From positions 186,001-250,000 of the forward strand of contig NZ_QPII01000002.1 in the NCBI RefSeq assembly GCF_003336675.1: a DNA stretch of 64,000 bases, written 5' to 3'. The DNA comes from Billgrantia montanilacus. GTDB lineage: Bacteria > Pseudomonadota > Gammaproteobacteria > Pseudomonadales > Halomonadaceae. The notes below the pieces were generated by a model that worked only from the letters and a program-made list of their open reading frames with translations, searched no databases and had not been told where the DNA came from. Below, piece after piece: positions 39,658-48,369 of the stretch (its first letter is position 1; every line of letters starts with the position of its first letter). The translations under genes were made by a program, and so were the position numbers.

Positions 39658-40914
39658 TCATGCAACGGAGCCACCACCCCGAGGTATTCCATCGCATTGC
39701 ACGATCAACCCCTCCGAGCGCATCTGCTCCACCAAGCTGCTCATGTCAGCCCCAAGCCATTCACTCGCTACCTGGTAGCGGGTCAGCAACACCTGAATGG
39801 CGTGCTGCATAGAACCATGCGTCATCAACAGCTGCCAAAACTCCGCGCTGATGCCGGCCAGGCTATATACCCTGGCGCCGATGCCAGCCCGTTGAGGGAT
39901 CTTCGCAACGATCACCTCGTTGCCTCGGCAAGACCAGAGCACGCGATCATGGGCCCGAACGTCGGCCTCGGAAATCGGCATATTCAGTGTCAGGGGCGGT
40001 AGATAGTCCACTGCAGGATCACCTTCAAGCCGCTGCAACAGCCGACGACGCTTGAGGCTACGCGACGGCGGCACCACATCCCAGCCTTCCATAAAGCGCC
40101 CTTCCGTTTCATCCCAGCGCCGCGTTTGCGGTGTACACCAGGCAAAGGCAACGCCCAGTGTCTGCCCCAGCCAGTAGCCGTCACCGCCGAGTTGGGCGAG
40201 ACGCTGATGCTTCCAGGCGGAATAACCGACATCGTCCGAAGTCGGCGAGGTATCCCTGAGACTGGCCCCTGCCAAGCAGTTCACCACCCTGGGCTCTCTA
40301 GAGACAATGCTCGCGCACAGCGCCTCCGGCGCATAGAGGGGACAGAAAACCACGGAATGGGTGACGATACGGTTCAGGCTTTCGCGGAAACGGGTGCCGG
40401 ACAGGCTGCAGTCGTCAATCACGAACAGCATCCTGCCGGCATGAGCCGCCTCCAGGCTAGTGAGCTGGTCGGGGCGCAAGTCAAGATGGTAGGCGAGCAT
40501 TCCCAGCACGAACAGGCCTCCTCGGGGAATGGCAGCAAACTGCGCGGATTGAAGAATGTCGGTACCGAAGACCATGACCAGCCTATCCGCAAGCTGGCCA
40601 CACACCTCCTCTGCCTGGGAATAGTCGACGAAAGCACGTTCATGTAGAAGGACATCAAGGTGCTCTCTGAGCTGTACCAGCAGTACCTGCTGCTCTTCGG
40701 TAAAGGTGCCGGCCACCGCCAGCAAGGGCACGGGCTCACACCTCCCGATCAGTACCGAACCCGGCAACCGACACCAGAGCGGATTGGCACGAACGGCCGC
40801 GGCCAGTTCCTCGACTGCCGAGGGCACGTCCGACTTCCCGGTCACTGATAGCAACCTAGCAGTGGGGACTTGGGCGCCGTCATGGAGCGTCACCATCAGA
40901 TTGTCTGCACCCAC
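39658..40914 (-). CDS. Phosphoribosyltransferase-like protein fused to a C-terminal PqqD/RRE domain
   Basis: 418 residues. The middle (about 115-185) is a type I phosphoribosyltransferase fold: AAIPRGGLFVLGML at 128-140 and the PRPP-loop-like FVIDDCSLSGTRF at 164-176. The last ~90 residues (from about 330) form a PqqD-like domain of the kind that binds RiPP leader peptides. A small N-terminal domain of unknown fold precedes them. The GTG at 40914 overlaps the kinase stop (TAGTG) and has GGAGG 7 bases upstream, so it is translationally coupled to the kinase. I know no established role for this domain pairing; a leader-guided nucleotide or ribosyl transfer is speculation. Confidence 0.75.
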   Translation of the reverse strand: MGADNLMVTLHDGAQVPTARLLSVTGKSDVPSAVEELAAAVRANPLWCRLPGSVLIGRCEPVPLLAVAGTFTEEQQVLLVQLREHLDVLLHERAFVDYSQAEEVCGQLADRLVMVFGTDILQSAQFAAIPRGGLFVLGMLAYHLDLRPDQLTSLEAAHAGRMLFVIDDCSLSGTRFRESLNRIVTHSVVFCPLYAPEALCASIVSREPRVVNCLAGASLRDTSPTSDDVGYSAWKHQRLAQLGGDGYWLGQTLGVAFAWCTPQTRRWDETEGRFMEGWDVVPPSRSLKRRRLLQRLEGDPAVDYLPPLTLNMPISEADVRAHDRVLWSCRGNEVIVAKIPQRAGIGARVYSLAGISAEFWQLLMTHGSMQHAIQVLLTRYQVASEWLGADMSSLVEQMRSEGLIVQCDGIPRGGGSVA

Positions 40915-41870
40915 TACTGAGCCTCCAGGTCACGCACGATGGCCGCATGCACGTCGGCCAGATGACAGAAGCCGTTCGGATAGCTCAAGCGCTTGACGGG
41001 GATGGAGCGTGCTACACGTACCAGATGGATGAAGCGATCACGCTGCATGGGAGTCGACTCGAGGACATGGCCGAGGAAGGAGTGCCTGGCCAGCTCCGCC
41101 ACCGCCCTGGCAGGCGGCAGAGTCTCGATGACCGGGCTCTCGTCGTTCCCCCTTTCGAGCAGGTAGATCGTCCCCACCGGATGGGAGCCTGGATCGTAAC
41201 TGCCTAGATCCGCCACCGGCACACTCAGCTTGGTAAAGCCCGGGTGAAAACGGGGGTATGATCTGCCTCCCCCCTTCACGAAGCGTTTGAGTTGCTCGGG
41301 TGTCAGCTTGACCAGGGGAAAGGCCGAGCGGCAAAGCACCTTACCCGCCCTCTCCTCCACAGCGGCGATATCATCTGCCATCAAGGAAAAACCTGCCGCG
41401 ACCATGGAGGTCACCAGAGTGCTCTTGCCTGCCGCCTTGTTTCCGGCCAGTAGCACGGCCTGATCGCCAACAACAATGGCGCCCGCATGCAGGGCCAGGA
41501 TACTCTGACGCTCCAGGTAGCAGGCCATGACATGCCCCAGCAGCAGGACATTGATCATGTAAGCCAGTCCCGGCTCGACGAGCCGACACTCGATCTCCCC
41601 CGGTCGCAGATAGAAGTCGGCAATCCCTGGAAAGCGCATCAACCAAGCAGACCCACTCGCCTCGAAAAGCTGAACGGAAGGCTCCCCTGTATCGTTGAGA
41701 CTCTTGCTAAGGTAGAGGGTATTGCCTATGGAAAGTTGAGTTTCGGCCGGATCAGCCGTCAGGCATCTGAAAGAGAGCTCGGGAGCCGCCGACGGTAAGG
41801 GTTCTGCCATGGGAGTGGGCAGGTCCATATCGGCGAGGGTTTCGAAACCAAACAGACGGAATCGGGGCAC
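40914..41870 (-). CDS. HPr-kinase-like (HprK-related) kinase
   Basis: About 318 residues. P-loop GNKAAGKST at 143-151, preceded by a His in LALHAGA (near 128) and followed by an acidic pair in LMADDIAAV near 166, the active-site layout of HPr kinase. The N-terminal part differs from true HprK. The GTG at 41870 has GGAGG 7 bases upstream; the ATG at 41933 has no such signal. Known precedent: in paeninodin-type lasso clusters an HprK homologue phosphorylates the C-terminal residue of the precursor. It immediately follows the lasso precursor gene and is coupled to the PRTase-PqqD fusion. Confidence 0.8.
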   Translation of the reverse strand: MPRFRLFGFETLADMDLPTPMAEPLPSAAPELSFRCLTADPAETQLSIGNTLYLSKSLNDTGEPSVQLFEASGSAWLMRFPGIADFYLRPGEIECRLVEPGLAYMINVLLLGHVMACYLERQSILALHAGAIVVGDQAVLLAGNKAAGKSTLVTSMVAAGFSLMADDIAAVEERAGKVLCRSAFPLVKLTPEQLKRFVKGGGRSYPRFHPGFTKLSVPVADLGSYDPGSHPVGTIYLLERGNDESPVIETLPPARAVAELARHSFLGHVLESTPMQRDRFIHLVRVARSIPVKRLSYPNGFCHLADVHAAIVRDLEAQ

Positions 41871-41934
41871 GGCCCCCCCTCCAAGCAGTGAATCCTGAGG
41901 CAAGAGCGGCCAAGGCATCAAGTGCTGGCGCATC

Positions 41935-41970
41935 TAGGAAAAAGCCGCGGCCTTGAGGCCGTGCCTCGGT
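41935..41970 (-). terminator. Weak attenuator-like hairpin after the lasso precursor gene
   Basis: On the minus strand CGGCC-TCAA-GGCCG with partial flanking pairs, followed by CGGCTTTTTCC. It sits between the precursor stop (42027) and the kinase start (41870). Such partial terminators often let the abundant precursor message exceed the downstream enzyme message. Confidence 0.45.
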
Positions 41971-42026
41971 CCTACTCATAGGATGCCCGGTCGGCTTTGG
42001 CGAACCCCGGAGTCAGGCTACGATGT

Positions 42027-42221
42027 TTAAGTGAACCCGAGTGTCGCGCTACCGTCATCACGGCCAACGACTTTGCCGGCAGGATTGTAGGCGATATCTC
42101 CGGCACCGCCAGAGCCGCCAGCGCGAGTCAGGTCCGACACGGCGCCCCAATGTTGGAGCTGAGGGGGCTGATACCTTGCCCTGCCGTTGGACTGGCGAGC
42201 GTTTTTTGCATTGTTGTCCAT
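42027..42221 (-). CDS. Lasso peptide precursor
   Basis: 64 residues. Leader residues 1-33 carry the RRE-binding pattern Y17-x-P-P20-x-L22 followed by G26 and the L31-T32 end, with Thr at the -2 position as in known lasso leaders. The predicted core is residues 34-64, starting A34-G-G-S-G-G-A-G-D42, so Ala1 could form a lactam with Asp9 (nine-residue ring). The tail of 22 residues is long for a lasso peptide and ends in Thr64. ATG at 42221 has GGGAGG 5 bases upstream; the frame is open further upstream but with no better start. All maturation genes lie nearby. The exact cleavage site is inference. Confidence 0.85.
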   Translation of the reverse strand: MDNNAKNARQSNGRARYQPPQLQHWGAVSDLTRAGGSGGAGDIAYNPAGKVVGRDDGSATLGFT

Positions 42222-42226
42222 TACTA

Positions 42227-42250
42227 CCTCCCTGATCATCGAAGATGATC
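42227..42250 (-). promoter_or_regulatory. Strong Shine-Dalgarno with an abutting hairpin, lasso precursor leader RNA
   Basis: GGGAGG (minus strand, 42232-42227) is 5 bases before the precursor ATG, and directly upstream lies GATCATC-TTC-GATGATC (42250-42234), a perfect 7-bp stem with a 3-base loop. It could protect the 5' end of the message or tune ribosome access. The rest of the 42251-42401 gap probably holds a promoter, as TTGACG and AT-rich -10-like stretches are present, but I cannot fix it. Confidence 0.5.
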
Positions 42251-42401
42251 CAGTCATGTCTGGTGACCCGAATATCAACCGCCGCCAGTACCGTTGAAAA
42301 TATCGCTTACCGGCCCAAGTTACATATTGTTTGCAAAAAGCATTGACTGCAATACATTCATCTGCGTCAAGAGTAAAATCAGCATTACGTATGACATCCT
42401 T

Positions 42402-44315
42402 CTAAGCCCACCAGCGACGCAGCCAGAGTTCAAGCGATAGCGCAGGCCAGAAATCGACTTCTTGAGGGTCTCCGCGACAATGGCGGCGGAACAGCGCCCG
42501 ATACTGTGCCTCGTCGACAAGGCCAAGAGCCGCGCATCGACTATCCGTCATCAAGTCAAGCACTGAGTCATGAACCACATGACGAATCGCATGTTCATAC
42601 AGGGGTTCCGGTATCACCTTCCGACAGTGCAGGAGCGCCTCATCCGGCATGATGCCTCGTATTGCCTGGCGGGCAAGACGTTTTGGCTGACGAAACCTAT
42701 CGACCTGATGCTGTGGGCAGGCGAGAACAAAGTCTGCCAAGCGCCGATCACTCCACGGATCTGCCATGACCAGACCATGGGCGGCACAGTGTCGTTCCGT
42801 GAGTCGCATCACGCTCATGACCAGAGGGGAGAAAATCTGGCGATAGCGCTCGCGGTGAGAGGCTCGGCTCCAGGCGTTGGAGTCGGCAACCAGGGGGTCC
42901 CTGTCGGGCAAGCCGCAGCGCAGAGCCAGGTCTGACGTCACGAAGGAGGGCAGCCGATCTTGCGGGGAGTAAGCGGGCAGCAAAGCGTCGCTGAAGGGGG
43001 CCTGCCTTACGGGCCTTGTCAGAAAACTCAAGGCATCATCCAGCACTGGCCTGATCCCGAAACGATACAGGCCTCGAGCCCGACTCAGCCCATGGCCAAG
43101 TCGGAGGCAAGCCAGTTCACGCCGCGCCTCGCGCCAGCGTCCTTCACGAATCAGGCCCGACAGATCGTGAACCAATCCTCCCGCCACGACATCGCCACGG
43201 TAGCCGAACCAGGCGCTGCGGCAACCATCTTCCGCAGCGCCTTGCAGCACCTTTTCGACGAAGCCCTGATAGATCAGGTTGAAGGGACCGTCCTCGTCCG
43301 GCACATAGGCAGCCAGATTCATCAAGGGGTAGGTCTGCTCGGCCGGAATCTCGGTGACAGGAATGGAAAAGCGATTGGCAATGCGGTAGATATTCTCTCG
43401 CTCATCACACTCGGGGTGTTGTGTGAAGGCCCAGCTATAAGCCCTGAGTGCAGGCATATCCTGACCCTGCTCAGCCAACCATCCCGCAATCGATGCGACA
43501 CTCCCCGAATCCACCCCGCCGCTCAGAGAGATGGCGGCAGGCGAGGCCACCCGGGAACGACAACGCACCGCCTCGACGAGGAGCGAACGAAAATGCTCGG
43601 CGTATTCGCTGCTGTCCCGATAGTGCAGCCGATGGCAGGGATCCGGCTTCCATATCACACGCCGCCGCGCCCTGCCACGCACATCGATCTCGACCTCCTC
43701 ACCAGGCAGGACCTCATCGATTCCCTCAAAGAAGGTACAGCCTGGAGGGGTTTGCAGGTCAGAAAGATGCCAAGCCATCGCTAGGCGATTGGGACGCCTC
43801 GTCACCCCTTCCACGGCCAGGATCTGGCTCAGCTCCGTGGCAAACAGAATACGCCCCGGCTCGACACGAAAATACAATGAGCGCATGCCCATGGCATCGC
43901 GCGCCAGCCGCAGGACTCGCTGCCGAGTATCCCAGAGCGCATAGGCAAAATCCCCGAGTAACCTACCCGGCCCCTGAAGCGGGTCATGCAACAGAGTCCC
44001 GAAGATCAGGCGACTATCGGATGCCTTATCATGCGTGGCAAAGCCCGGGGGCTGCCAGCCAAGGCAGGACTCTCGGTTGTCCAGACGTCCGTCTGCCGCG
44101 AAAACCCAACGTCCCTCCTCGTAGACTTCAGGCCGGCACTCCCCTGTGCCATCCGAGGAGATATCTCGGGATAGACAAGCCATCCCCATACCCGCCTGGT
44201 AATGACAGAAGACATCGTCGAACAGTCGATGCTCACACCTCAATACCATGGCTGCCATCTGAGAAGGCGCGACTGGACGCCCGTCGAGGCTCACGATGCC
44301 GCAAATGGCACTCAT
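42402..44315 (-). CDS. Lasso peptide lactam synthetase (asparagine-synthetase homologue, C protein)
   Basis: 637 residues. N-terminal class II amidotransferase domain opening MSAICGIVSLDG (Cys5) and a C-terminal AsnB-like ATP-PPi synthetase domain with the pyrophosphate loop SLSGGVDSGSVASI at 263-276. In lasso pathways this protein adenylates the ring Asp/Glu side chain and closes the macrolactam. Cys5 rather than Cys2 suggests the glutaminase is not used in the usual way. Its ATG directly follows the ABC transporter stop. Confidence 0.9.
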   Translation of the reverse strand: MSAICGIVSLDGRPVAPSQMAAMVLRCEHRLFDDVFCHYQAGMGMACLSRDISSDGTGECRPEVYEEGRWVFAADGRLDNRESCLGWQPPGFATHDKASDSRLIFGTLLHDPLQGPGRLLGDFAYALWDTRQRVLRLARDAMGMRSLYFRVEPGRILFATELSQILAVEGVTRRPNRLAMAWHLSDLQTPPGCTFFEGIDEVLPGEEVEIDVRGRARRRVIWKPDPCHRLHYRDSSEYAEHFRSLLVEAVRCRSRVASPAAISLSGGVDSGSVASIAGWLAEQGQDMPALRAYSWAFTQHPECDERENIYRIANRFSIPVTEIPAEQTYPLMNLAAYVPDEDGPFNLIYQGFVEKVLQGAAEDGCRSAWFGYRGDVVAGGLVHDLSGLIREGRWREARRELACLRLGHGLSRARGLYRFGIRPVLDDALSFLTRPVRQAPFSDALLPAYSPQDRLPSFVTSDLALRCGLPDRDPLVADSNAWSRASHRERYRQIFSPLVMSVMRLTERHCAAHGLVMADPWSDRRLADFVLACPQHQVDRFRQPKRLARQAIRGIMPDEALLHCRKVIPEPLYEHAIRHVVHDSVLDLMTDSRCAALGLVDEAQYRALFRRHCRGDPQEVDFWPALSLELWLRRWWA

Positions 44316-46163
44316 TCAAGCCTCGACCTCTCGATAATAGTATGCCTGCTGGCTGAAGAGCGCGAAGTACATGCCACCCTGGTGAATCAACTCGTCGTGG
44401 GTACCCGCCTCACGGATTTCCCCGTCATCCAGAACATAAATGTAATCCGCCATTCGCACCGTGGAAAGCCGATGGCTGATTACCAGAGCGGCGCGATGGT
44501 CGATCCGCTCGCGGAAGTTGGCGAACAGATCGAACTCTGCCCCCGGGTCGAGAGCGCTGGTCGGCTCATCGAGAATCAAGATTTCAGACTGATGCATGAA
44601 AGCCCGCGCCAGCGCCACCTTCTGCCACTGGCCGATACTGAGCTCACGCCCCTCATCAAACATGCGCGTGAGAGGGGTATCATAGCCCTTATCCAGCGAC
44701 TGAATAAACGAATCCGCCCCGGATCTGATGCTTGCCTCTTCCACCATGGGAGTATCCAGTGGCTGATGTATATCACCGTAACGAATATTATTGCGTACCG
44801 TATCGGCATATTTGCCGTAGTCCTGAAAGATCACGCTGAACTTGCTCCGATAATCGTCCAACGAGTACTCCCGCACGTCAACTCCATCCAGGATAATACG
44901 CCCAGAAGTGGGATCATAAAGGCGACAGAGCAGCTTGATTAGTGACGTCTTCCCGGACCCATTAGCCCCGACCAGCGCCACGATCTGTCCTGGTCGGATG
45001 GTAAGGTCGATACTGCGCAAGACCTCACGGGTGGTACCGGGATAGAGAAATCCAACGTTTTCGAAACATACGCCATCATTCATGCGGGTGGGTAGCGGTT
45101 TTGGGAGAATAGGCTCCGAAATTACAGGACGCACATCGAGAAATTCGAACAACAGCCCAATATAGAGGTGATCCTCGTAGAGCCGCGACAGCTGAAACAC
45201 CAGTTCCTGCCCCATGGACTGGGCGCGCTGGAACACCAGTAGAAAAAGCACCAAGTCACCGACGCTATTTCGGCCTACGGAGGTTTCCCATGCCAGATAC
45301 CCTAATGCCGAAAAAAAGGCCGCCGTGGCCACGGTGGCCACGCCCACTTCAACGATGGTTCGCTGTCGGCTGATAGCCAGCCGCTCACGACGTATCAAGG
45401 CTTTGAGCTCAGCGTACCGATCGCGCAAGAAATCACCCAACTGATTGAGACGTAGCTCCTTGGCGTTGATATCCGAGGTCAGTAACCAGTCGAGATAGCC
45501 CGCTCGGCGCTCCATCTGTGTCCGTCTGAGCTCCCAGTCGTATAGTTTTCGGGTGAAGCCTAGCCGCACCAGTAGTGCCGGCACGATGGCCATAACCAAT
45601 AGCGGAAGAAGCATCCAGTTGATGGTAGCCAACACAGCCACGATGGCGGCCAGCATCAGTGTATTCTTGACCAGCAGCATCAGATTATTGACAACTTGGA
45701 CAGGTCTCTGACTACCCGACTGGCGGGCACGCTGCAACGTATCGAAGTAGCGTGGGCTTTCGTAATAGGCGAGGTCCGCCCGCACGGCGCGATCGTGAAT
45801 CGCGCTATCTATGCGCTCGGCCACCAGCAAGCCCTGGGTTTCTCTGGCCAGCCCGGAGAATCCTCGAGCAGCCAGGAATACCAGCGAGCACAGCCCGGTT
45901 ACCGCCACCGCCCACAGCACGAGCTGAATATCGTCTGTCGAGGCATCACTGCCTAGCATCGTCGTCACCACATCAACGAGATACTTTAGAAGAAACAGCA
46001 TCACCAGGCCGAAGATGATCTCGAGCACCATCAGGCCGGCGGATATTAGTGCCCACTTGCGGCTGCTAGCCCAAAGAATGGGAAAGATTCGCCGCAGGGT
46101 GGTAAGGGGAGCCATCAACTTGCTGATGTAAGACATAACGTCCCATTGGCTAGTCAGCGTCAT
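44316..46163 (-). CDS. ABC exporter, fused TM and ATPase (lasso D protein)
   Basis: 615 residues. Six-helix membrane domain in the first ~340 residues, then an ATPase domain with Walker A LVGANGSGKTSL (near 405), signature LSIGQWQKVALARA and Walker B ILILDEPTSALD. A homodimer would export the finished peptide and may confer self-immunity. No N-terminal C39 peptidase domain is present, as expected where the B2 protein removes the leader. The ATG at 46163 overlaps the nucleotidyltransferase stop by 14 bases; an ATG at 46136 is possible. Confidence 0.9.
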   Translation of the reverse strand: MTLTSQWDVMSYISKLMAPLTTLRRIFPILWASSRKWALISAGLMVLEIIFGLVMLFLLKYLVDVVTTMLGSDASTDDIQLVLWAVAVTGLCSLVFLAARGFSGLARETQGLLVAERIDSAIHDRAVRADLAYYESPRYFDTLQRARQSGSQRPVQVVNNLMLLVKNTLMLAAIVAVLATINWMLLPLLVMAIVPALLVRLGFTRKLYDWELRRTQMERRAGYLDWLLTSDINAKELRLNQLGDFLRDRYAELKALIRRERLAISRQRTIVEVGVATVATAAFFSALGYLAWETSVGRNSVGDLVLFLLVFQRAQSMGQELVFQLSRLYEDHLYIGLLFEFLDVRPVISEPILPKPLPTRMNDGVCFENVGFLYPGTTREVLRSIDLTIRPGQIVALVGANGSGKTSLIKLLCRLYDPTSGRIILDGVDVREYSLDDYRSKFSVIFQDYGKYADTVRNNIRYGDIHQPLDTPMVEEASIRSGADSFIQSLDKGYDTPLTRMFDEGRELSIGQWQKVALARAFMHQSEILILDEPTSALDPGAEFDLFANFRERIDHRAALVISHRLSTVRMADYIYVLDDGEIREAGTHDELIHQGGMYFALFSQQAYYYREVEA

Positions 46164-47346
46164 GATTTATCAAGCGACGCCGACATGCCAGCAAAGGCCG
46201 CAAGAAGCAATAGAGCCACTGCCAGCCGCTGGGCAAAGGCCTTACTCGGTACTCGGCATAGCTTGGACGAAACCTCCGCAGCCAGCCCAGCAGTTTCCAA
46301 CTCAGCCTATGGCGGCGGTCGGTCTGCCAGTGAAAGGCGTAATCAGGCGTCGCTTTCTTGCTCGCGAGATGGTGCTCAAACAACACATCACCCTGCATGG
46401 CTTCGAGAGAGAACTTCAAGAGAGCATTAAGCCGCTCGTCCTGGTTGTCATGCGGCTCGAACTCGGGTGAGCCCAACAACTCGGCCATTTTCACGCAAAC
46501 CTCGACCGTGGCGGTCAACCCGTGACGCTCCGCACAAGCATAGGCTTTCTGGCGATCGAAACTTGGGTGGCGTTGAATTGCGTCGAGATCGACCAGCCAG
46601 TGCAGGTGTGACCAGAAGTGCTTAGTGTGGTGCCAGCAAATGTAAACAAAAAGCTCATCGGTTGGCAGCACCGACACCTCGGCACTACCCACGCGAGCTG
46701 GCTCAGCCCGAGCAATTAACGCACGCGTATCATACACCGTACCGATATTATCGATCTGAGAGTGGAATTCGATAACGATGTCCCTCGGCGACAGCAGCGT
46801 TATCACTTTCTGGTAGCGCGCCACGAAGGCCAAACTGACAGGATCATTGCCCAGATCCTGAGGCACGAGCGGTGTGTATCCCGCCGCCAGGGCGCGAGCC
46901 AAGAGTTCAGCCATCCGCTCTCTGGGCACCAAAATGTCGATATCACGAGAAAAACGCATGGCGGGCTCGTCATAGTAGCAGACAGCCAGCGACGGCCCCT
47001 TGAAGGTGACGTAGGGAACTTGCAGCGGCAGCAGCAGTTGTTCGTGGATCTCTGCCAGGTTCGCTATTACGTTCAAGTCATGCCGATACAGCGCCATGAC
47101 TTGATGCTTTATCAGGACCAGCTGCTCGGCAGGTAACGAGGAAGGCTCTAGATGACGCAGGTGGCGATACACGACAGGAAGGATAAAGCGATCCATTGCC
47201 GTGTGGCGAACCGCCTCCCAATCGTTTACCTCATTGCAGAGTTTCCACGCCGCGCTTGCCTGGGCATCGTCAAGCACCAGACGAGACAATAATAGTATTA
47301 AGCGAAACTCCGTGCTAAGCACTGGTGATCGAGAGGTTAATGCCAT
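46150..47346 (-). CDS. Nucleotidyltransferase-fold protein (PF14907 type)
   Basis: About 398 residues from the ATG at 47346 (GAGGTG 7 bases upstream). The catalytic-type motif YVTFKGPSLAVCYYDEPAMRFSRDIDILVP shows the Gly-Ser-like loop and a DxD pair of a minimal nucleotidyltransferase (near 125-150). The rest is helical and unlike kanamycin-type enzymes. Genes of this family recur in lasso and HprK-related kinase cassettes, but their chemistry is undefined. Its position between the leader peptidase and the exporter places it in the biosynthetic unit. Confidence 0.8.
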   Translation of the reverse strand: MALTSRSPVLSTEFRLILLLSRLVLDDAQASAAWKLCNEVNDWEAVRHTAMDRFILPVVYRHLRHLEPSSLPAEQLVLIKHQVMALYRHDLNVIANLAEIHEQLLLPLQVPYVTFKGPSLAVCYYDEPAMRFSRDIDILVPRERMAELLARALAAGYTPLVPQDLGNDPVSLAFVARYQKVITLLSPRDIVIEFHSQIDNIGTVYDTRALIARAEPARVGSAEVSVLPTDELFVYICWHHTKHFWSHLHWLVDLDAIQRHPSFDRQKAYACAERHGLTATVEVCVKMAELLGSPEFEPHDNQDERLNALLKFSLEAMQGDVLFEHHLASKKATPDYAFHWQTDRRHRLSWKLLGWLRRFRPSYAEYRVRPLPSGWQWLYCFLRPLLACRRRLINHDAD

Positions 47347-47472
47347 AATGTCACACCTCTGGTGGATACTGGAAAGCCAGTGAGGCCACAAGGGTCACGC
47401 CATCTGAAAGCGACTTGCTCTAATCGCTAAACACACATCAAATTTAGAACAACGCTAATTGTCGTTAAATGC

Positions 47473-47994
47473 TTAGCAATTTTCACTATCAATGCTGATA
47501 TTTATATGAGGAGATAGGTAAGATCCAACCAATGCATAGCTAGAAAATCCATACCCACCAGTAACGCAAACAGGCCCGGCAACAAGCCAAACGTGAGCCT
47601 GGCAATCCCTGGTAGATGCGCAGCGGCGTAGCCCAAAGGAGAGAAGATAGGGCACGCGATAAAGCCGCAGCATAATCAATGCCGTTAATGCCTGCGGAAA
47701 GCAATTGGATTCCCAAGGTGTATAATGCGAAACAACACGCACCACATGTCCTACCTGTATTGCGCGGTTCTGCTGCTTGGAATCCAGCAAGGGAACCAGT
47801 ACTGACACACCCAGCTTACGCCCTAGAAATTTCTCCATTTGACAAAACTTAGCTTTTAATATCATTATCTTGCTGACACCCAGCAAACACCATACAGGGA
47901 GGAACCATATTTTGAAAAAGGCTGGCTTGGCAACAAGTGAGCGTATCTTTCGGACTAAGCGAGCATGCAATTTCGTGAGCAAAATACCGAACAT
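47473..47994 (-). CDS. Lasso peptide leader peptidase (B2 protein, transglutaminase-like)
   Basis: 173 residues. The C-terminal half is a transglutaminase-like cysteine protease with catalytic Cys98 in ESNCFPQALTAL and His134 in QAHVWLVAG, with a following Gly-rich turn. It removes the leader so the core N terminus can react. The N-terminal ~60 residues are basic and hydrophobic. It starts 2 bases after the B1 stop, without a clear Shine-Dalgarno sequence, so translation is probably coupled. A 126-base AT-rich gap separates it from the next gene. Confidence 0.88.
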   Translation of the reverse strand: MFGILLTKLHARLVRKIRSLVAKPAFFKIWFLPVWCLLGVSKIMILKAKFCQMEKFLGRKLGVSVLVPLLDSKQQNRAIQVGHVVRVVSHYTPWESNCFPQALTALIMLRLYRVPYLLSFGLRRCASTRDCQAHVWLVAGPVCVTGGYGFSSYALVGSYLSPHINISIDSENC

Positions 47995-47996
47995 GG

Positions 47997-48278
47997 CTAG
48001 TGATTTATCTCTTCAAACAGGCCTGCATCCAGCATTTTTTGAGCAAAATCCAACGTATCTGCCTCACAGGAGACGGGGTCAATATCATAATGCTGGCAAA
48101 GCAACTCTACCAGATTATCGATGCGGACCGGTTCTTCCGTCAACCGCCAAATGTGTGCCGCCAAACTACTTAAGCCAAAGTATTGGCCACAATCTGCACT
48201 CATCATGACAACTTCCTCATCCACTCCTGCAGCAATAATGTCGGGATTTCGCCGCACAATCGAATCGGAATGAATCAT
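47997..48278 (-). CDS. Lasso peptide RRE protein (B1, PqqD-like)
   Basis: 93 residues. Single PqqD/RiPP-recognition-element fold: an N-terminal strand region (SIVRRNPDIIAAGVDEEVVMM), the DCGQYFGLSSLAAHIWRL hallmark and a C-terminal three-helix part ending DAGLFEEINH. It binds the leader through its YxPPxL motif and presents the precursor to the peptidase and synthetase. ATG at 48278 has GGAG 9 bases upstream. It begins the enzyme part of the lasso unit; the 92 bases between it and galE may hold a promoter, or it may be read from the galE transcript. Confidence 0.9.
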   Translation of the reverse strand: MIHSDSIVRRNPDIIAAGVDEEVVMMSADCGQYFGLSSLAAHIWRLTEEPVRIDNLVELLCQHYDIDPVSCEADTLDFAQKMLDAGLFEEINH

Positions 48279-48369
48279 CAAAGATTTCTCCAAGTTATAT
48301 TCTTGCACGCGCAAGTAGTACACTTAAATGAATGACGGCCTCAAGTTCCAAACACAGTCTCACATAGTA

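Noticed and set aside
46150-47346. Aminoglycoside nucleotidyltransferase (resistance)
   Set aside because: The nucleotidyltransferase loop is present but length, surrounding helices and lasso context fit the PF14907-type protein instead.
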